A stretch of 64,000 bases of DNA from an uncultured Bariatricus sp. (lineage in GTDB: Bacteria > Bacillota > Clostridia > Lachnospirales > Lachnospiraceae), in the NCBI GenBank assembly GCA_934307065.1, contig CAKRCD010000007.1:44604-108603 (forward strand), read 5' to 3'. Every line of letters begins with the position of its first letter. The first letter of the stretch is position 1. Positions 1-8,542 of the stretch are shown here, piece after piece. Made by a program: the position numbers and the translations under genes. A model generated the notes under the pieces. It was not told the DNA's origin. It saw only the letters and a program-made list of their open reading frames with translations, and searched no databases.

Positions 1-561
1 CTCAAACTCCAGCCATAAACAGCCTTTCTGCGCAATTCCAATATTTAATCCTGTCGGTTCTCCAATCAATACTCCCTCTACATCAGGGAGTAATCCTGCT
101 TTCACAAGTTCTCTTGCACCTAACCCATTCTTTTCCTCATCACAAGTACCAACCAGTGTAATATCATATGCCGGTTTTTTTCCTGATTTTACAATTGTCG
201 CAAGGGTATATGCCATAGCGGCAATTCCACTTTTCATATCGCTGGCACCTCTTGCATATAATTTCCCATCTTTTTCAGTCGGAGTTGCGGGATTTGTCTC
301 CCATTCTGCTAAATCACCATATGGAACGGTATCAATATGACCATTCCATACTGTAGGTTTTCCAGGATTTTCTCCCGGAATAAATGCAATCAGGTTCGCA
401 TGTGTCTCATCAATTCTCTGCACCCTTGCTTCAATCCCTGCTTCTGTAAGATATGTCTGAAGATATTCTGCTACTTTTCCTTCATCATCTTTATGATTGA
501 CACTTGGAATTGATAATACTTGTATCAATAATTCCTTTGCTTCGTTTTCAAATTCTCTCAC
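1..561 (-). CDS. M20 family metallopeptidase/deacylase, partial (N-terminal part only)
   Basis: The gene runs off the left edge of the window, so only about 187 residues are visible. M20 enzymes are zinc hydrolases that remove acyl or amino-acid groups from small peptides or N-acyl amino acids in the cytoplasm. Motifs seen are NGHIDTVPYG (first metal ligands), GASDMKSG (bridging Asp) and TCDEEKNG (catalytic and metal-binding Glu pair), in family order and spacing. I prefer the GTG at 561 because AGGGA lies 8 nt upstream; an in-frame ATG at 570 sits directly against that SD. A terminator at 634-670 separates it from the nucleoside operon, so it may have its own promoter. The substrate cannot be named. 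Confidence 0.85.
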   Translation of the reverse strand, partial: MREFENEAKELLIQVLSIPSVNHKDDEGKVAEYLQTYLTEAGIEARVQRIDETHANLIAFIPGENPGKPTVWNGHIDTVPYGDLAEWETNPATPTEKDGKLYARGASDMKSGIAAMAYTLATIVKSGKKPAYDITLVGTCDEEKNGLGARELVKAGLLPDVEGVLIGEPTGLNIGIAQKGCLWLEFE

Positions 562-633
562 AATTATCATCCCTATCTATCTTGTTTTCCATATGATTAT
601 GGTATCAAAAGTTCCATATTAGACAAGGCAAAA

Positions 634-670
634 ATGCTCCGGCATTCGCTTGAATCGGTTGCCGGAGCAT
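634..670 (-). terminator. Rho-independent terminator of the nucleoside operon
   Basis: A perfect 11-bp stem (ATGCTCCGGCA with TGCCGGAGCAT) has a 15-nt loop. In the minus direction it is followed by TTTTTGCCTT. It starts 10 nt past the stop of the GATase1-like gene. Confidence 0.85.
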
Positions 671-679
671 ACTGCTTTC

Positions 680-1426
680 CTATTTTGTCAAATATGCAAA
701 GATATTTGCAAACAATTTATTATAATATTCCCAATTACAAAATTCTGGTGGTGCCCAGTGCGGTGCACAGTCTGTGGTAAATACACCTGATTTTCCTTTG
801 CCATAGCTGCCAAATGCGATGAATGGATCACCACAGATTGTAGCAACAACGTCTGCATCTGTCTTAGCAATTGTTTTATTGTATCCAAGTACATTTGGAA
901 ATTCTACCGGAATACCATTTAAAACTTCATGTTCCTTTTTCACAATTTCAGGAACTACACCTTCGCAGTGCTCCATACGGTCATCTACAGTAAGAACTTC
1001 CACCGGAAGTACTTCCTGTACAGCTGTATCATGCCATTTTCCTTTTCCATCAATTCCGGCAAATGTCATATAACCGCCCACCATCAGAAGGGAACCTCCG
1101 TCAAGGACATAGTCTCTGAGCAAATTGCATCTGTTCGGTTTCTTGATGCTCTTTGTAAATGTCTCTGTCGGTAATAATAATGTATTTGCACCAATGTCAG
1201 ATAAAATGATACAGTCATACTCTTTTAATGCTTCTAATTCGAATGGAAATCCATCCATAGCTTCATGATTTGGCATAAATACGAATTCATATCCAGCCTC
1301 TTCTACTGCCTTTTCGATCCATTCTTTTCCTGTTTCATATACAGAAGTATAAAATGTATCAAAGCCTTTTACATGAGTCGTAAAACTCATCCATGACTCA
1401 CCAACTAATAAAATCTTCTTGCTCAT
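680..1426 (-). CDS. GATase1-like (glutamine amidotransferase-type fold) protein, PF07090-like
   Basis: A 248-aa cytoplasmic protein resembling the putative glutamine amidotransferase family (PF07090, COG5426-like). It opens with KKILLVGESWMSF. Further features are YDCIILSDIGANTLLLP near residues 70-86, DGGSLLMVGGYMTFAGIDG near 109-127, and a C-terminal GKSGVFTTDCAPHWAPPEF. No classical GATase nucleophile elbow Cys was found in the expected place, so catalysis is uncertain. The start is fixed by AAGGAGG 7 nt before the ATG. It is the last gene of the operon, 17 nt after the M20 gene. The family often sits with sugar or nucleoside catabolic genes; its exact role here is unknown. Confidence 0.75.
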   Translation of the reverse strand: MSKKILLVGESWMSFTTHVKGFDTFYTSVYETGKEWIEKAVEEAGYEFVFMPNHEAMDGFPFELEALKEYDCIILSDIGANTLLLPTETFTKSIKKPNRCNLLRDYVLDGGSLLMVGGYMTFAGIDGKGKWHDTAVQEVLPVEVLTVDDRMEHCEGVVPEIVKKEHEVLNGIPVEFPNVLGYNKTIAKTDADVVATICGDPFIAFGSYGKGKSGVFTTDCAPHWAPPEFCNWEYYNKLFANIFAYLTK

Positions 1427-1443
1427 TTTTCATCCTCCTTAAA

Positions 1444-2718
1444 TTATCTCTGTGCCCATGTCAAAATAAACTGTGCATAGACAAGGATTGCCTTATAAAA
1501 TTCTTCTACATCAACATATTCATTGATAGAATGACACTGTTCCTGATTCCCCGGTCCATATTGGAATACCTGTGCTCCTGCAATTCGTTTCCAAAGTCTG
1601 GAGTCACATCCGGCCGGTGAACCTACTACTTTGATTTCCGTATCTGTCACATCGTGGAAGGCTTTCTTAAAGGACTGTACAAATGGTGCGTCTTCTTTCT
1701 GTTCAAAAGCACCTCCACTCTGATACATAGTAATCTTCGGCATATGGTTTCGCATCCATGGGTCAGATTTGGCAATGTCATTTACTGTGTCGGTAAACAT
1801 TTGATAAATCATATCATAACTCATCTGTTCCGGCAAATAATGAATACAAGTTTCAAAATAACATCTTCCAGCCACAGTAGAACCTGCAGTTCCACCGTGA
1901 ATTGTTCCAATATTCAAGCTCGGAGAAGGAAGAAGAGGATGTCTGTAATTTAACAGCCAGCCATGCTCAAGTTCTTCCAGACCACGGATTACTTTCATAG
2001 CCTTTTCAATAGCAGAAACACCTAGCCTTTTTTCTCCGGAATGATTTGCCTTTCCTTCAAATTCAACTTTAAAGAATACAAATCCCATATGTGCGATTAC
2101 CAACTCTGAACTGGTTGGTTCACAGACAATCACACCGTCTGCAGTCTGTCCACTCATTACAGCCTGCATAGAACCATTTCCGCCACCTTCTTCGTCACAC
2201 ACAGAAGTTACTTTCACATCACATGGAATCTCAATTCCTGCATCTTGTAAAAGTTTAATTCCAAGTGTTGATGACATCAGTCCGGCTTTCATATCTGCTG
2301 CCCCAAGACCATACAATTTTCCGTCTTCCACAGTAGGTGTATGGGGAGGGAACTTCCACTCCTTCTCATCCCCAGGCGGCATGGTATCAATATGTCCGTT
2401 GAACATCAGACTCTTCGTACTATTCTTTCCATGAAATGTGGCATAGACATTATAACGGTCATCGTAATTATGACCTAAATTTCCTTCACCGTATTTATCA
2501 TAGCATTCCTGAATGACTGCTTCCTGCATCTGGTCTTTCACAATTTCATCAGCACCCATTTTTTCAAAAAGTGCTGTCATATATTCCTGACCTGATTTTT
2601 CTCTTCCACCTGCAATTCCATGTCCTAGATCCTGTGTATCACAAGCAATCAAGTCCTTCAAATATTGTAAATATTCTTCCTTATGTTCTTCCAGTGTCTG
2701 TTTTAATTTATTTACCAT
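1444..2718 (-). CDS. M20 family metallopeptidase (ArgE/DapE/acetylornithine deacetylase type)
   Basis: A 424-aa zinc-dependent hydrolase. It shows FNGHIDTMPPGD (about residues 105-116), GAADMKAG (about 138-145) and CDEEGGGNGS (about 173-182), which supply the metal ligands and general base. The middle section, with HSGEKRLGVSAIEKA, fits the dimerisation/lid domain. The start overlaps the end of the nucleoside hydrolase by 11 bp, so translation is probably coupled; its own SD is weak. Family members hydrolyse N-acyl or N-carbamoyl amino acids and dipeptides. Placement behind a nucleoside hydrolase suggests a substrate linked to base or nucleoside catabolism, but that is inference. Confidence 0.88.
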   Translation of the reverse strand: MVNKLKQTLEEHKEEYLQYLKDLIACDTQDLGHGIAGGREKSGQEYMTALFEKMGADEIVKDQMQEAVIQECYDKYGEGNLGHNYDDRYNVYATFHGKNSTKSLMFNGHIDTMPPGDEKEWKFPPHTPTVEDGKLYGLGAADMKAGLMSSTLGIKLLQDAGIEIPCDVKVTSVCDEEGGGNGSMQAVMSGQTADGVIVCEPTSSELVIAHMGFVFFKVEFEGKANHSGEKRLGVSAIEKAMKVIRGLEELEHGWLLNYRHPLLPSPSLNIGTIHGGTAGSTVAGRCYFETCIHYLPEQMSYDMIYQMFTDTVNDIAKSDPWMRNHMPKITMYQSGGAFEQKEDAPFVQSFKKAFHDVTDTEIKVVGSPAGCDSRLWKRIAGAQVFQYGPGNQEQCHSINEYVDVEEFYKAILVYAQFILTWAQR

Positions 2719-3646
2719 AATTTTTTATACCCTGTTCAATGATATCCCAGAACCGTTCTACATCAATATCATAAGCGACATCACAATTTGGTTCAAGCTG
2801 CAGATAATTGAACATATCACAGTTTGTTCTTCCATAGCTTTCTGCGGAACGAATATCAATGCTTACATGTACGTGTTTTGTCTTTAATAAGTCCGGATCA
2901 ATAATCGATGCACAAGTTACAGGATCATGAAGCGGTCCACCTTCCCATCCGAACACCTCTTTCTGGCTCTTATTAAAGAATCTCATAAGATCTGCAAACA
3001 GGTGTGCTGCAGGTGTATCCAATTTTTCCATGCGGTCTACGATTTCAGGATAGCAAAGTACCTTTCTTGTAACGTCAAGGCCAACCATTGTAATTGGTCT
3101 TCCTGAATTAAATACAACATATGCTGCTTCACCGTCAGCCATGATATTAAATTCTGCTGCAGGTGTCACATTTCCATTCTGATAAGAACCTCCCATCAGA
3201 ACAATCCTCTTAATCTTCGGGATAATTCTTGGTTCCATCCGCATTGCCATCGCTATGTTAGTAAGCGGTCCCGTCGGAACAAGAATGATATCTCCATCTG
3301 ATTCCATCAATGTATCAATGATAAGCTGTACCCCATGTCTTGGGTCTAACTTCTTGGTAAGCGGTGCAAATGTCGGACCATCCAGTCCTGTTTCTCCGTG
3401 AATATCTCCTGCAATCACACGATTTCTTACCATTGGTTGTCCACATCCTGCGCATACAGGAACATCATCTAATCCAAGATACTGACACACATTGAGTGCA
3501 TTAATTGCTGTCTTTTCAATGGTCTGGTTACCTGCCACTACAGAAATTCCAACCAGTTCTAATTCCGGACTTCTTCCGGCAAGCATAATCCCTATGGCAT
3601 CATCATGCCCCGGGTCACAATCTAATAAGACTTTTTGTTTTGTCAT
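2708..3646 (-). CDS. nucleoside hydrolase (IunH/Rih family)
   Basis: Cleaves the N-glycosidic bond of ribonucleosides to give base and ribose. The N-terminal LLDCDPGHDDAIGIMLA is the family's calcium-binding DxDxxxDD signature, followed by GDIHGETGLDGP and LVPTGPLTNIAMAM. Length (312 aa) is normal. The start is taken as the ATG at 3646 because GGAGG lies 5 nt upstream; an earlier in-frame ATG at 3658 overlaps that SD and is unlikely. It follows the two nucleoside permeases by 12 nt, so imported nucleosides are probably its substrate. Specificity (purine, pyrimidine or both) cannot be read from sequence alone. Confidence 0.93.
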   Translation of the reverse strand: MTKQKVLLDCDPGHDDAIGIMLAGRSPELELVGISVVAGNQTIEKTAINALNVCQYLGLDDVPVCAGCGQPMVRNRVIAGDIHGETGLDGPTFAPLTKKLDPRHGVQLIIDTLMESDGDIILVPTGPLTNIAMAMRMEPRIIPKIKRIVLMGGSYQNGNVTPAAEFNIMADGEAAYVVFNSGRPITMVGLDVTRKVLCYPEIVDRMEKLDTPAAHLFADLMRFFNKSQKEVFGWEGGPLHDPVTCASIIDPDLLKTKHVHVSIDIRSAESYGRTNCDMFNYLQLEPNCDVAYDIDVERFWDIIEQGIKNYGK

Positions 3647-3658
3647 AACTACCTCCAT

Positions 3659-4594
3659 TTATGAATGAGAAATCAAAGAGCTCTTTCTCTTCTTTTCTGC
3701 TGACATCTTTGAAGCCATGGAAATTGCAAGAACTACAACCGTAACAACGTATGGCATCAAAAGTACAAGCTGACTTGGTACACCATTCGCCTGCAATCTT
3801 GCTCCAATGGAATCTGAGAATCCAAATACAAGACAACCAAGTGCTGTAAATACCGGATGTGCTCCACCAAAGTACATAGCTGCAACACCCATGAAACCTC
3901 TGGAACTTGTCATATTTTCTACGAACATCGTAGAATATCCAAGCGATAAGTGTGCACCTGCAAGTCCACCAACCAGACCAGAAATTGCAATTGCCTGATA
4001 TTTCATAGCATTTACATTAATTCCTGCTGTCTGTGCCGCAAGCGGCATACGTCCCACTGCTCTGAGACGAAGTCCCCATACTGTCTTGTAAAATACAAAC
4101 CAAAGTACAATAACCAGGATAATTACAAACCATTCCGTAATATACCAGTTGTTGAAAATCGTTCCGAGAATTGGCACATTATTCAGAAATGGAATGTTTA
4201 CCTTTGGAATGGACTTAATATCCGGGCTCATAAATGTACCACTCTGTCCAAGCCATGCATTCAAAAGGAACTTGGTAATTGCGAGGGCAAACATATTAAT
4301 CCCCATACCAATTGCACAGATATCTGCTTTGAATTTAATTGTACCAACCGCCATGATCATGGCCATTACCAGACCTGATATCATAGCAACTAAAACACCA
4401 AGTACCCAGCTTCCTGTAAGATAGCTGACTGCTACTGCCATAAAAGCCCCTACTAACATGATACCTTCTGTACCGATATTTAAAATATCTGCCTGCTGTG
4501 TAATTGCTGCACAAAGCGCTGCATAAATGATAGGTGTAGCAGAGCGAAATGTTGCATAAATCAACGAAGCGTTAAAAATTTTACCTAATTGCAT
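3659..4594 (-). CDS. ABC transporter permease, nucleoside type (NupQ/YufQ-like)
   Basis: An integral membrane permease of 311 aa with about eight to nine hydrophobic segments. It shows the typical ITQQADILNIGTEGIMLVGAF motif near residues 31-51 and GLVGGLAGAHLSLGY near 205-219, the EAA-like coupling region of BmpD/RbsC-type permeases. It is the second of two paired permeases in the order lipoprotein, ATPase, permease, permease, matching Bacillus subtilis nupNOPQ. GGAGG precedes the ATG. Together with the 4610-5653 protein it should form the channel for guanosine-like nucleosides. The stop lies 12 nt before the nucleoside hydrolase start. Confidence 0.9.
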   Translation of the reverse strand: MQLGKIFNASLIYATFRSATPIIYAALCAAITQQADILNIGTEGIMLVGAFMAVAVSYLTGSWVLGVLVAMISGLVMAMIMAVGTIKFKADICAIGMGINMFALAITKFLLNAWLGQSGTFMSPDIKSIPKVNIPFLNNVPILGTIFNNWYITEWFVIILVIVLWFVFYKTVWGLRLRAVGRMPLAAQTAGINVNAMKYQAIAISGLVGGLAGAHLSLGYSTMFVENMTSSRGFMGVAAMYFGGAHPVFTALGCLVFGFSDSIGARLQANGVPSQLVLLMPYVVTVVVLAISMASKMSAEKKRKSSLISHS

Positions 4595-4609
4595 ATCTCT
4601 GCCTCCCTC

Positions 4610-5653
4610 CTACGCCTTCTTCTCATCAGAATGTTTCTTTTTTCTTCTGAAGTTACCAATCAGTTCCATACATGCAAAGATAATAAATACTGCTGTAATT
4701 GTATCAACCAGTGATTTTGGAACACTTGTTGCCTGCTGCATACCCATTGCACCTGATTTTAATACTGCAATAAAGAATGCAATAAATGGTGCTGTTACAA
4801 TGTTGTTTTTAACAATCAGTGCAGCCAGCATACCATTTGATCCAAGACCAGTTGCAAAGTTGTTCAGGAAATATCCATGAACACCAAGAACTTCGATTGC
4901 TCCGGCTATACCTCCAATTGCCCCAGAAATCATCATAGCCTTGATAAATGTTGTTTTTGGATTAATTCCGGCAAATTCTGCATTGGCCGGATTCGTTCCT
5001 ACCATACGAATCTGCATACCAAGTGAAGTTTTCTGGAGCATGAAGATTACCAGTAAGGTCACTGCAATTGCAATGAAAATACCAACATTCAGTGAACTTG
5101 GCTTCATAATCTGAGGAAGTGTAACCGTAACCGGATCAGACTGTGCATTGGCTGCACCGGCACTCATTGGTCCACTTACCAGATAGTTCGTAATGTATAA
5201 TGCAACTGAGTTCATCAAAATCGTTGTACATACTTCCGATACATTATAGTAAACCTTAAGTGCTGCCGGGATAAATGCCCAAGCCGCTGCCACAACAACC
5301 GCTCCTACAAAACAGGTAATCAAAAGTATCGGTTTCGGAAGGAATGTCCAGTTAATTCCAATATAAGCTGCTGTAATTCCGCCTAAGAATACTTCACCTT
5401 CTACACCAACATTAAATGCGCCTGCCTTAGCTGCAATAATGAATGCAACTGAAGTCAGCAACAGTGGTGTAAAACTCGCAAGGGTTGTTCCTAACTTTAA
5501 TTTACCCTTGAACGCACCACGAAGCAGTGCTGAATATGCTGTTATAGGATCTTCTCCCATACATACAATGATAATTGTTCCGACAAGAAGTGCCAATACC
5601 AACGGGAGAAGGACATTTGCAACACTCTTGAAGTCAAATTTCTTTTTATTCAT
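4610..5653 (-). CDS. ABC transporter permease, nucleoside type (NupP/YufP-like)
   Basis: A 347-aa multi-spanning permease. It has a long first hydrophobic segment after MNKKKFDFKS, then AAKAGAFNVGVEGEVFLGG (about residues 75-93) and MMISGAIGGIAGAIEVLG (about 240-257), characteristic of simple-sugar/nucleoside (BMP-type) ABC permeases. The ATG at 5653 is chosen because AAAGGAGA lies 5 nt upstream. This start overlaps the ATPase stop by 8 nt (ATGAATAA), pointing to coupled translation. An upstream ATG at 5677 would lie inside the ATPase gene without its own SD. Confidence 0.9.
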   Translation of the reverse strand: MNKKKFDFKSVANVLLPLVLALLVGTIIIVCMGEDPITAYSALLRGAFKGKLKLGTTLASFTPLLLTSVAFIIAAKAGAFNVGVEGEVFLGGITAAYIGINWTFLPKPILLITCFVGAVVVAAAWAFIPAALKVYYNVSEVCTTILMNSVALYITNYLVSGPMSAGAANAQSDPVTVTLPQIMKPSSLNVGIFIAIAVTLLVIFMLQKTSLGMQIRMVGTNPANAEFAGINPKTTFIKAMMISGAIGGIAGAIEVLGVHGYFLNNFATGLGSNGMLAALIVKNNIVTAPFIAFFIAVLKSGAMGMQQATSVPKSLVDTITAVFIIFACMELIGNFRRKKKHSDEKKA

Positions 5654-7190
5654 GCTGTTCTCCTTTCTCTTCCGCATTGTGACCGCCCATCATCAGAAGT
5701 CCCAGTGTCTCTTCATCTGCATCCTCTGCGTTCATACGACCTGTAATCTTACCTTCATGCATAACAATAATACGATCAGACAGAGACATAACTTCTTCCA
5801 GTTCTGCTGATACCAGAAGCACTCCCAGTCCTTGTTCTTTTACATCCTGCAAAATACTACGGATGGATTCAATGGCGCCAATGTCTACACCGCGGGTAGG
5901 CTGTGAAGCAATCAGAAGCTTTCCACCAAGATTTACTTCTCTGGCAACAACGACTTTCTGTGCATTACCACCTGACAACGAAGATGTCGGCAGACTTCCA
6001 TCTGCAGGTCTGATGTCAAATTTCTTAATCATTTCCTCTGCACGTTTACTAATTGCAGATTTGTTAACAATGCCGCCTTTTACAATCGGAGTCTTATCGA
6101 GTTCTACTTCTACCAGATTATCTGCAATCGTAAATGCTCTGTTAAGACCTCTTGTATTTCTATCCTCCGGAATATGGGTAAGCCCTGCTTCACGAATTTT
6201 CTTCACACTCTTATTCGTAATATCAGCGCCGCCTAAGATTACATTTCCCTTTTCTACTTTACGGAGTCCTGCAATAGCTTCAATCAACTCGCTCTGACCA
6301 TTTCCGTCAATTCCGGCAATTCCCACAATTTCTCCCGCTTTTACATCAAAAGAAATTCCACGGATTTTACTGATTTCCTTTTCTCCGGATGTCCATACAT
6401 CCTTTACTTCCAGAACTGTGTCACCTTGTTTGGCAGTCTTCTTCTCAATGTTCAGGAATACTTCTCGTCCAATCATCATTTTGGTAAGTTCTGTCGGCGA
6501 TGTTTCTGTCTTATTTACCGTCCCTGTATAAGCTCCCTGACGCATGCAGGAAATGCGGTCACTGATTTCCATAACCTCATTCAACTTGTGTGAAATAAAT
6601 ACGACTGATTTTCCATCTGCCTTCAGATTATTTAGAATTTCAAACAAACGTCTTGCTTCCTGCGGAGTCAGCACGGCCGTTGGCTCGTCCAGAATAATGA
6701 TCTCAGCTCCACGGGCAAGAATCTTAATAATCTCTACTCTCTGCGCCTCACCTACAGAAATCTGCGAAATCTTTTTGTCAAGCTGCACATCCATATCATA
6801 CTGATCTATGTACTTCTGTGCCATTTTTCTGGCTGCGTCAAAGTCGATTGTAAGACCTTTCTTTGGTTCAAATCCCAAAATGATATTCTCTAATACAGTC
6901 AGTTCATTTACAAGCATGAATTCCTGATGTACCATTCCGACTCCGGCTTCAATTGCTGTTTTCGGATTAATACTTTCATATTTCTTTCCATTGATTAACA
7001 CTTCTCCTTCATCGAACGGATACATTCCATAAAGAAGTTTCATCATAGTAGACTTACCGGCTCCGTTTTCTCCGATCAGAGAATGAATTTCCCCTTTCCT
7101 CAGAGTAAATTGACCATTTTTTACGGCATGTACACTTCCGAAGGACTTCTGAATATCCTTCATTTCCACCACATAATTTGCGTTCAACAT
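5646..7190 (-). CDS. ABC transporter ATP-binding protein, nucleoside/simple-sugar type (NupO-like)
   Basis: A 514-aa fusion of two ABC ATPase domains, the normal form for this importer class. The first domain has GENGAGKST (about residues 39-47), ISVGEAQRVEI and IILDEPTAVL. The second has GIDGNGQSE as a degenerate Walker A, and LSGGNAQKVVVAREV with LLIASQPTRGVD in place of a canonical Walker B. Asymmetry between an active and a degenerate site is usual for RbsA/MglA/NupO proteins. AAGGTGG precedes the ATG. It powers the two permeases encoded directly downstream. Confidence 0.93.
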   Translation of the reverse strand: MLNANYVVEMKDIQKSFGSVHAVKNGQFTLRKGEIHSLIGENGAGKSTMMKLLYGMYPFDEGEVLINGKKYESINPKTAIEAGVGMVHQEFMLVNELTVLENIILGFEPKKGLTIDFDAARKMAQKYIDQYDMDVQLDKKISQISVGEAQRVEIIKILARGAEIIILDEPTAVLTPQEARRLFEILNNLKADGKSVVFISHKLNEVMEISDRISCMRQGAYTGTVNKTETSPTELTKMMIGREVFLNIEKKTAKQGDTVLEVKDVWTSGEKEISKIRGISFDVKAGEIVGIAGIDGNGQSELIEAIAGLRKVEKGNVILGGADITNKSVKKIREAGLTHIPEDRNTRGLNRAFTIADNLVEVELDKTPIVKGGIVNKSAISKRAEEMIKKFDIRPADGSLPTSSLSGGNAQKVVVAREVNLGGKLLIASQPTRGVDIGAIESIRSILQDVKEQGLGVLLVSAELEEVMSLSDRIIVMHEGKITGRMNAEDADEETLGLLMMGGHNAEEKGEQHE

Positions 7191-7248
7191 ACCACCTTCT
7201 TCCCATCTTATTTAATATATCGCTCATAGGCGAAATAAAGACAGCAAA

Positions 7249-7292
7249 GGGAGAGATTGGATAGTATTAATATCATATATCCAAGCCCTCCC
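7249..7292 (-). other. intercistronic hairpin between binding protein and ATPase genes
   Basis: Arms GGGAGAGATTGGATA (7249-7263) and TATCCAAGCCCTCCC (7278-7292) pair over 15 positions with two mismatches. In the minus direction the hairpin is followed by TTTGCTGTCTTT, a poor U-tract. It may attenuate transcription or protect the 3' end, so that the binding protein is made in excess over the transporter, as is common in such operons. Confidence 0.6.
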
Positions 7293-7345
7293 AGCCATCA
7301 TTCAATCATAATTCAAAACGTAAAAACTATTTTGTCTTACTATTC

Positions 7346-8413
7346 TTATTTCTGAGGTCCGAATCCTTCGTAGTTTTCTACAACGATTTCACCAGAAATA
7401 ATCTTTTTCTGTAATTCCTCAACCTGTGTCAGAATTTCTTCTGGGAACTTGTCGCCAAGAGCTTCTTTGATTACAGAGAAGTCTGTAAGTCCAACACCTT
7501 CTGCTGCAACGTCAAGGTAAGATACTGAGTTTCCTTTGAAAGAACCGTCTACAACAGATTTGATAACACTGTAGCAAGCTGTATCTACACGTTTAACCAT
7601 AGATGTTAAAACATGTCCTGGCTGATCGTTGTCCTGATTAAGGTCAACACCAATTGCATACTTTCCTGCTTCTGTTGCTGCTTCAAGGATACCAGGGCCT
7701 GTACCAGATGCAACGTTCATAACGATGTCTGCACCCTGCTCATACTGAGCAAGTGTAAGTTCTTTTCCTTTTAATGGGTCATTCCATGTTCCGGCAAATG
7801 ACTGAAGAACTTTGATATCTGGGTTGATATATTCTGCACCCTGTTTGTAACCAACAAAGAAATCCTGAAGTACCGGAATATCCATTCCACCTACCCATCC
7901 GATAACAGCATCGTCATTCACTCCATCGATTTCTGAATGCTGTGTGAAGAGGGCTGCTGCTGCACCTGCAAGGAATGACCCCTGATTCTGTGCAAAGCTT
8001 ACGGATACTACGTTATCAGCTTCTACTGTAGTATCGATGATAGCAAATTTAACATCTGGATATTCTGGAGCATATTCCTCCAGATATTCCTGGAAGTTAG
8101 ATGAAGAGCAGATTACAAGGTCATATCCATCTTCACATGCGGAAAGAAGATTTGCTTTCCATTCTTCTGCAGTTGTTCCTTCCAGATTTTTAACTTCAAC
8201 CCCAAATTCTTCTTTTGCCTTTTCAGCACCAATGTTACAAGAATCATTATATGACTTGTCTCCAAGGTTTCCTGAATAAACAACACATACTTTAATTGGG
8301 TCATCTCCTGACTTTTTATCGTCAGATGCGCTCTTGTTATCGCTGCCACCGCACGCTGCAAGTGAAACAACCATACCGGTTGCAAGCAATAAGCTTAAAA
8401 CTCTCTTTTTCAT
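7346..8413 (-). CDS. BMP family nucleoside-binding lipoprotein (NupN/PnrA/TmpC-like)
   Basis: The substrate-binding lipoprotein of the nucleoside importer. Residues 1-21 form a lipoprotein signal ending in SLAAC, so Cys21 would be lipidated and the protein anchored outside the membrane. A Ser/Asp/Lys-rich linker follows, then a BMP domain with VCVVYSGNLGDKSYNDS and PILQ-type ligand loops such as GVDLNQDNDQPGHVLTSM. Length (355 aa) is normal. GGAGG precedes the ATG, and a strong promoter lies upstream (8474-8502). It is the first gene of the operon and is separated from the ATPase gene by a hairpin. Confidence 0.93.
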   Translation of the reverse strand: MKKRVLSLLLATGMVVSLAACGGSDNKSASDDKKSGDDPIKVCVVYSGNLGDKSYNDSCNIGAEKAKEEFGVEVKNLEGTTAEEWKANLLSACEDGYDLVICSSSNFQEYLEEYAPEYPDVKFAIIDTTVEADNVVSVSFAQNQGSFLAGAAAALFTQHSEIDGVNDDAVIGWVGGMDIPVLQDFFVGYKQGAEYINPDIKVLQSFAGTWNDPLKGKELTLAQYEQGADIVMNVASGTGPGILEAATEAGKYAIGVDLNQDNDQPGHVLTSMVKRVDTACYSVIKSVVDGSFKGNSVSYLDVAAEGVGLTDFSVIKEALGDKFPEEILTQVEELQKKIISGEIVVENYEGFGPQK

Positions 8414-8473
8414 GATAGTTTCCTCCTTACCGTTTCCATGAAATCTTCTGTTTCACAGTCGTTCTATATGTTT

Positions 8474-8502
8474 ATTTTATTTTGTATAAAATAGTTTGTC
8501 AA
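8474..8502 (-). promoter_or_regulatory. sigma-A-type promoter of the nucleoside operon
   Basis: On the minus strand a perfect TTGACA (8497-8502) is 17 bp from TAAAAT (8474-8479). Transcription would start near 8467, about 55 nt upstream of the binding-protein ATG. No PurR-box or purine riboswitch was recognised in the short leader. Confidence 0.8.
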
Positions 8503-8542
8503 CCAAAACTTTTGTCGAAATTTTTAGCAAAAATATCTAATA

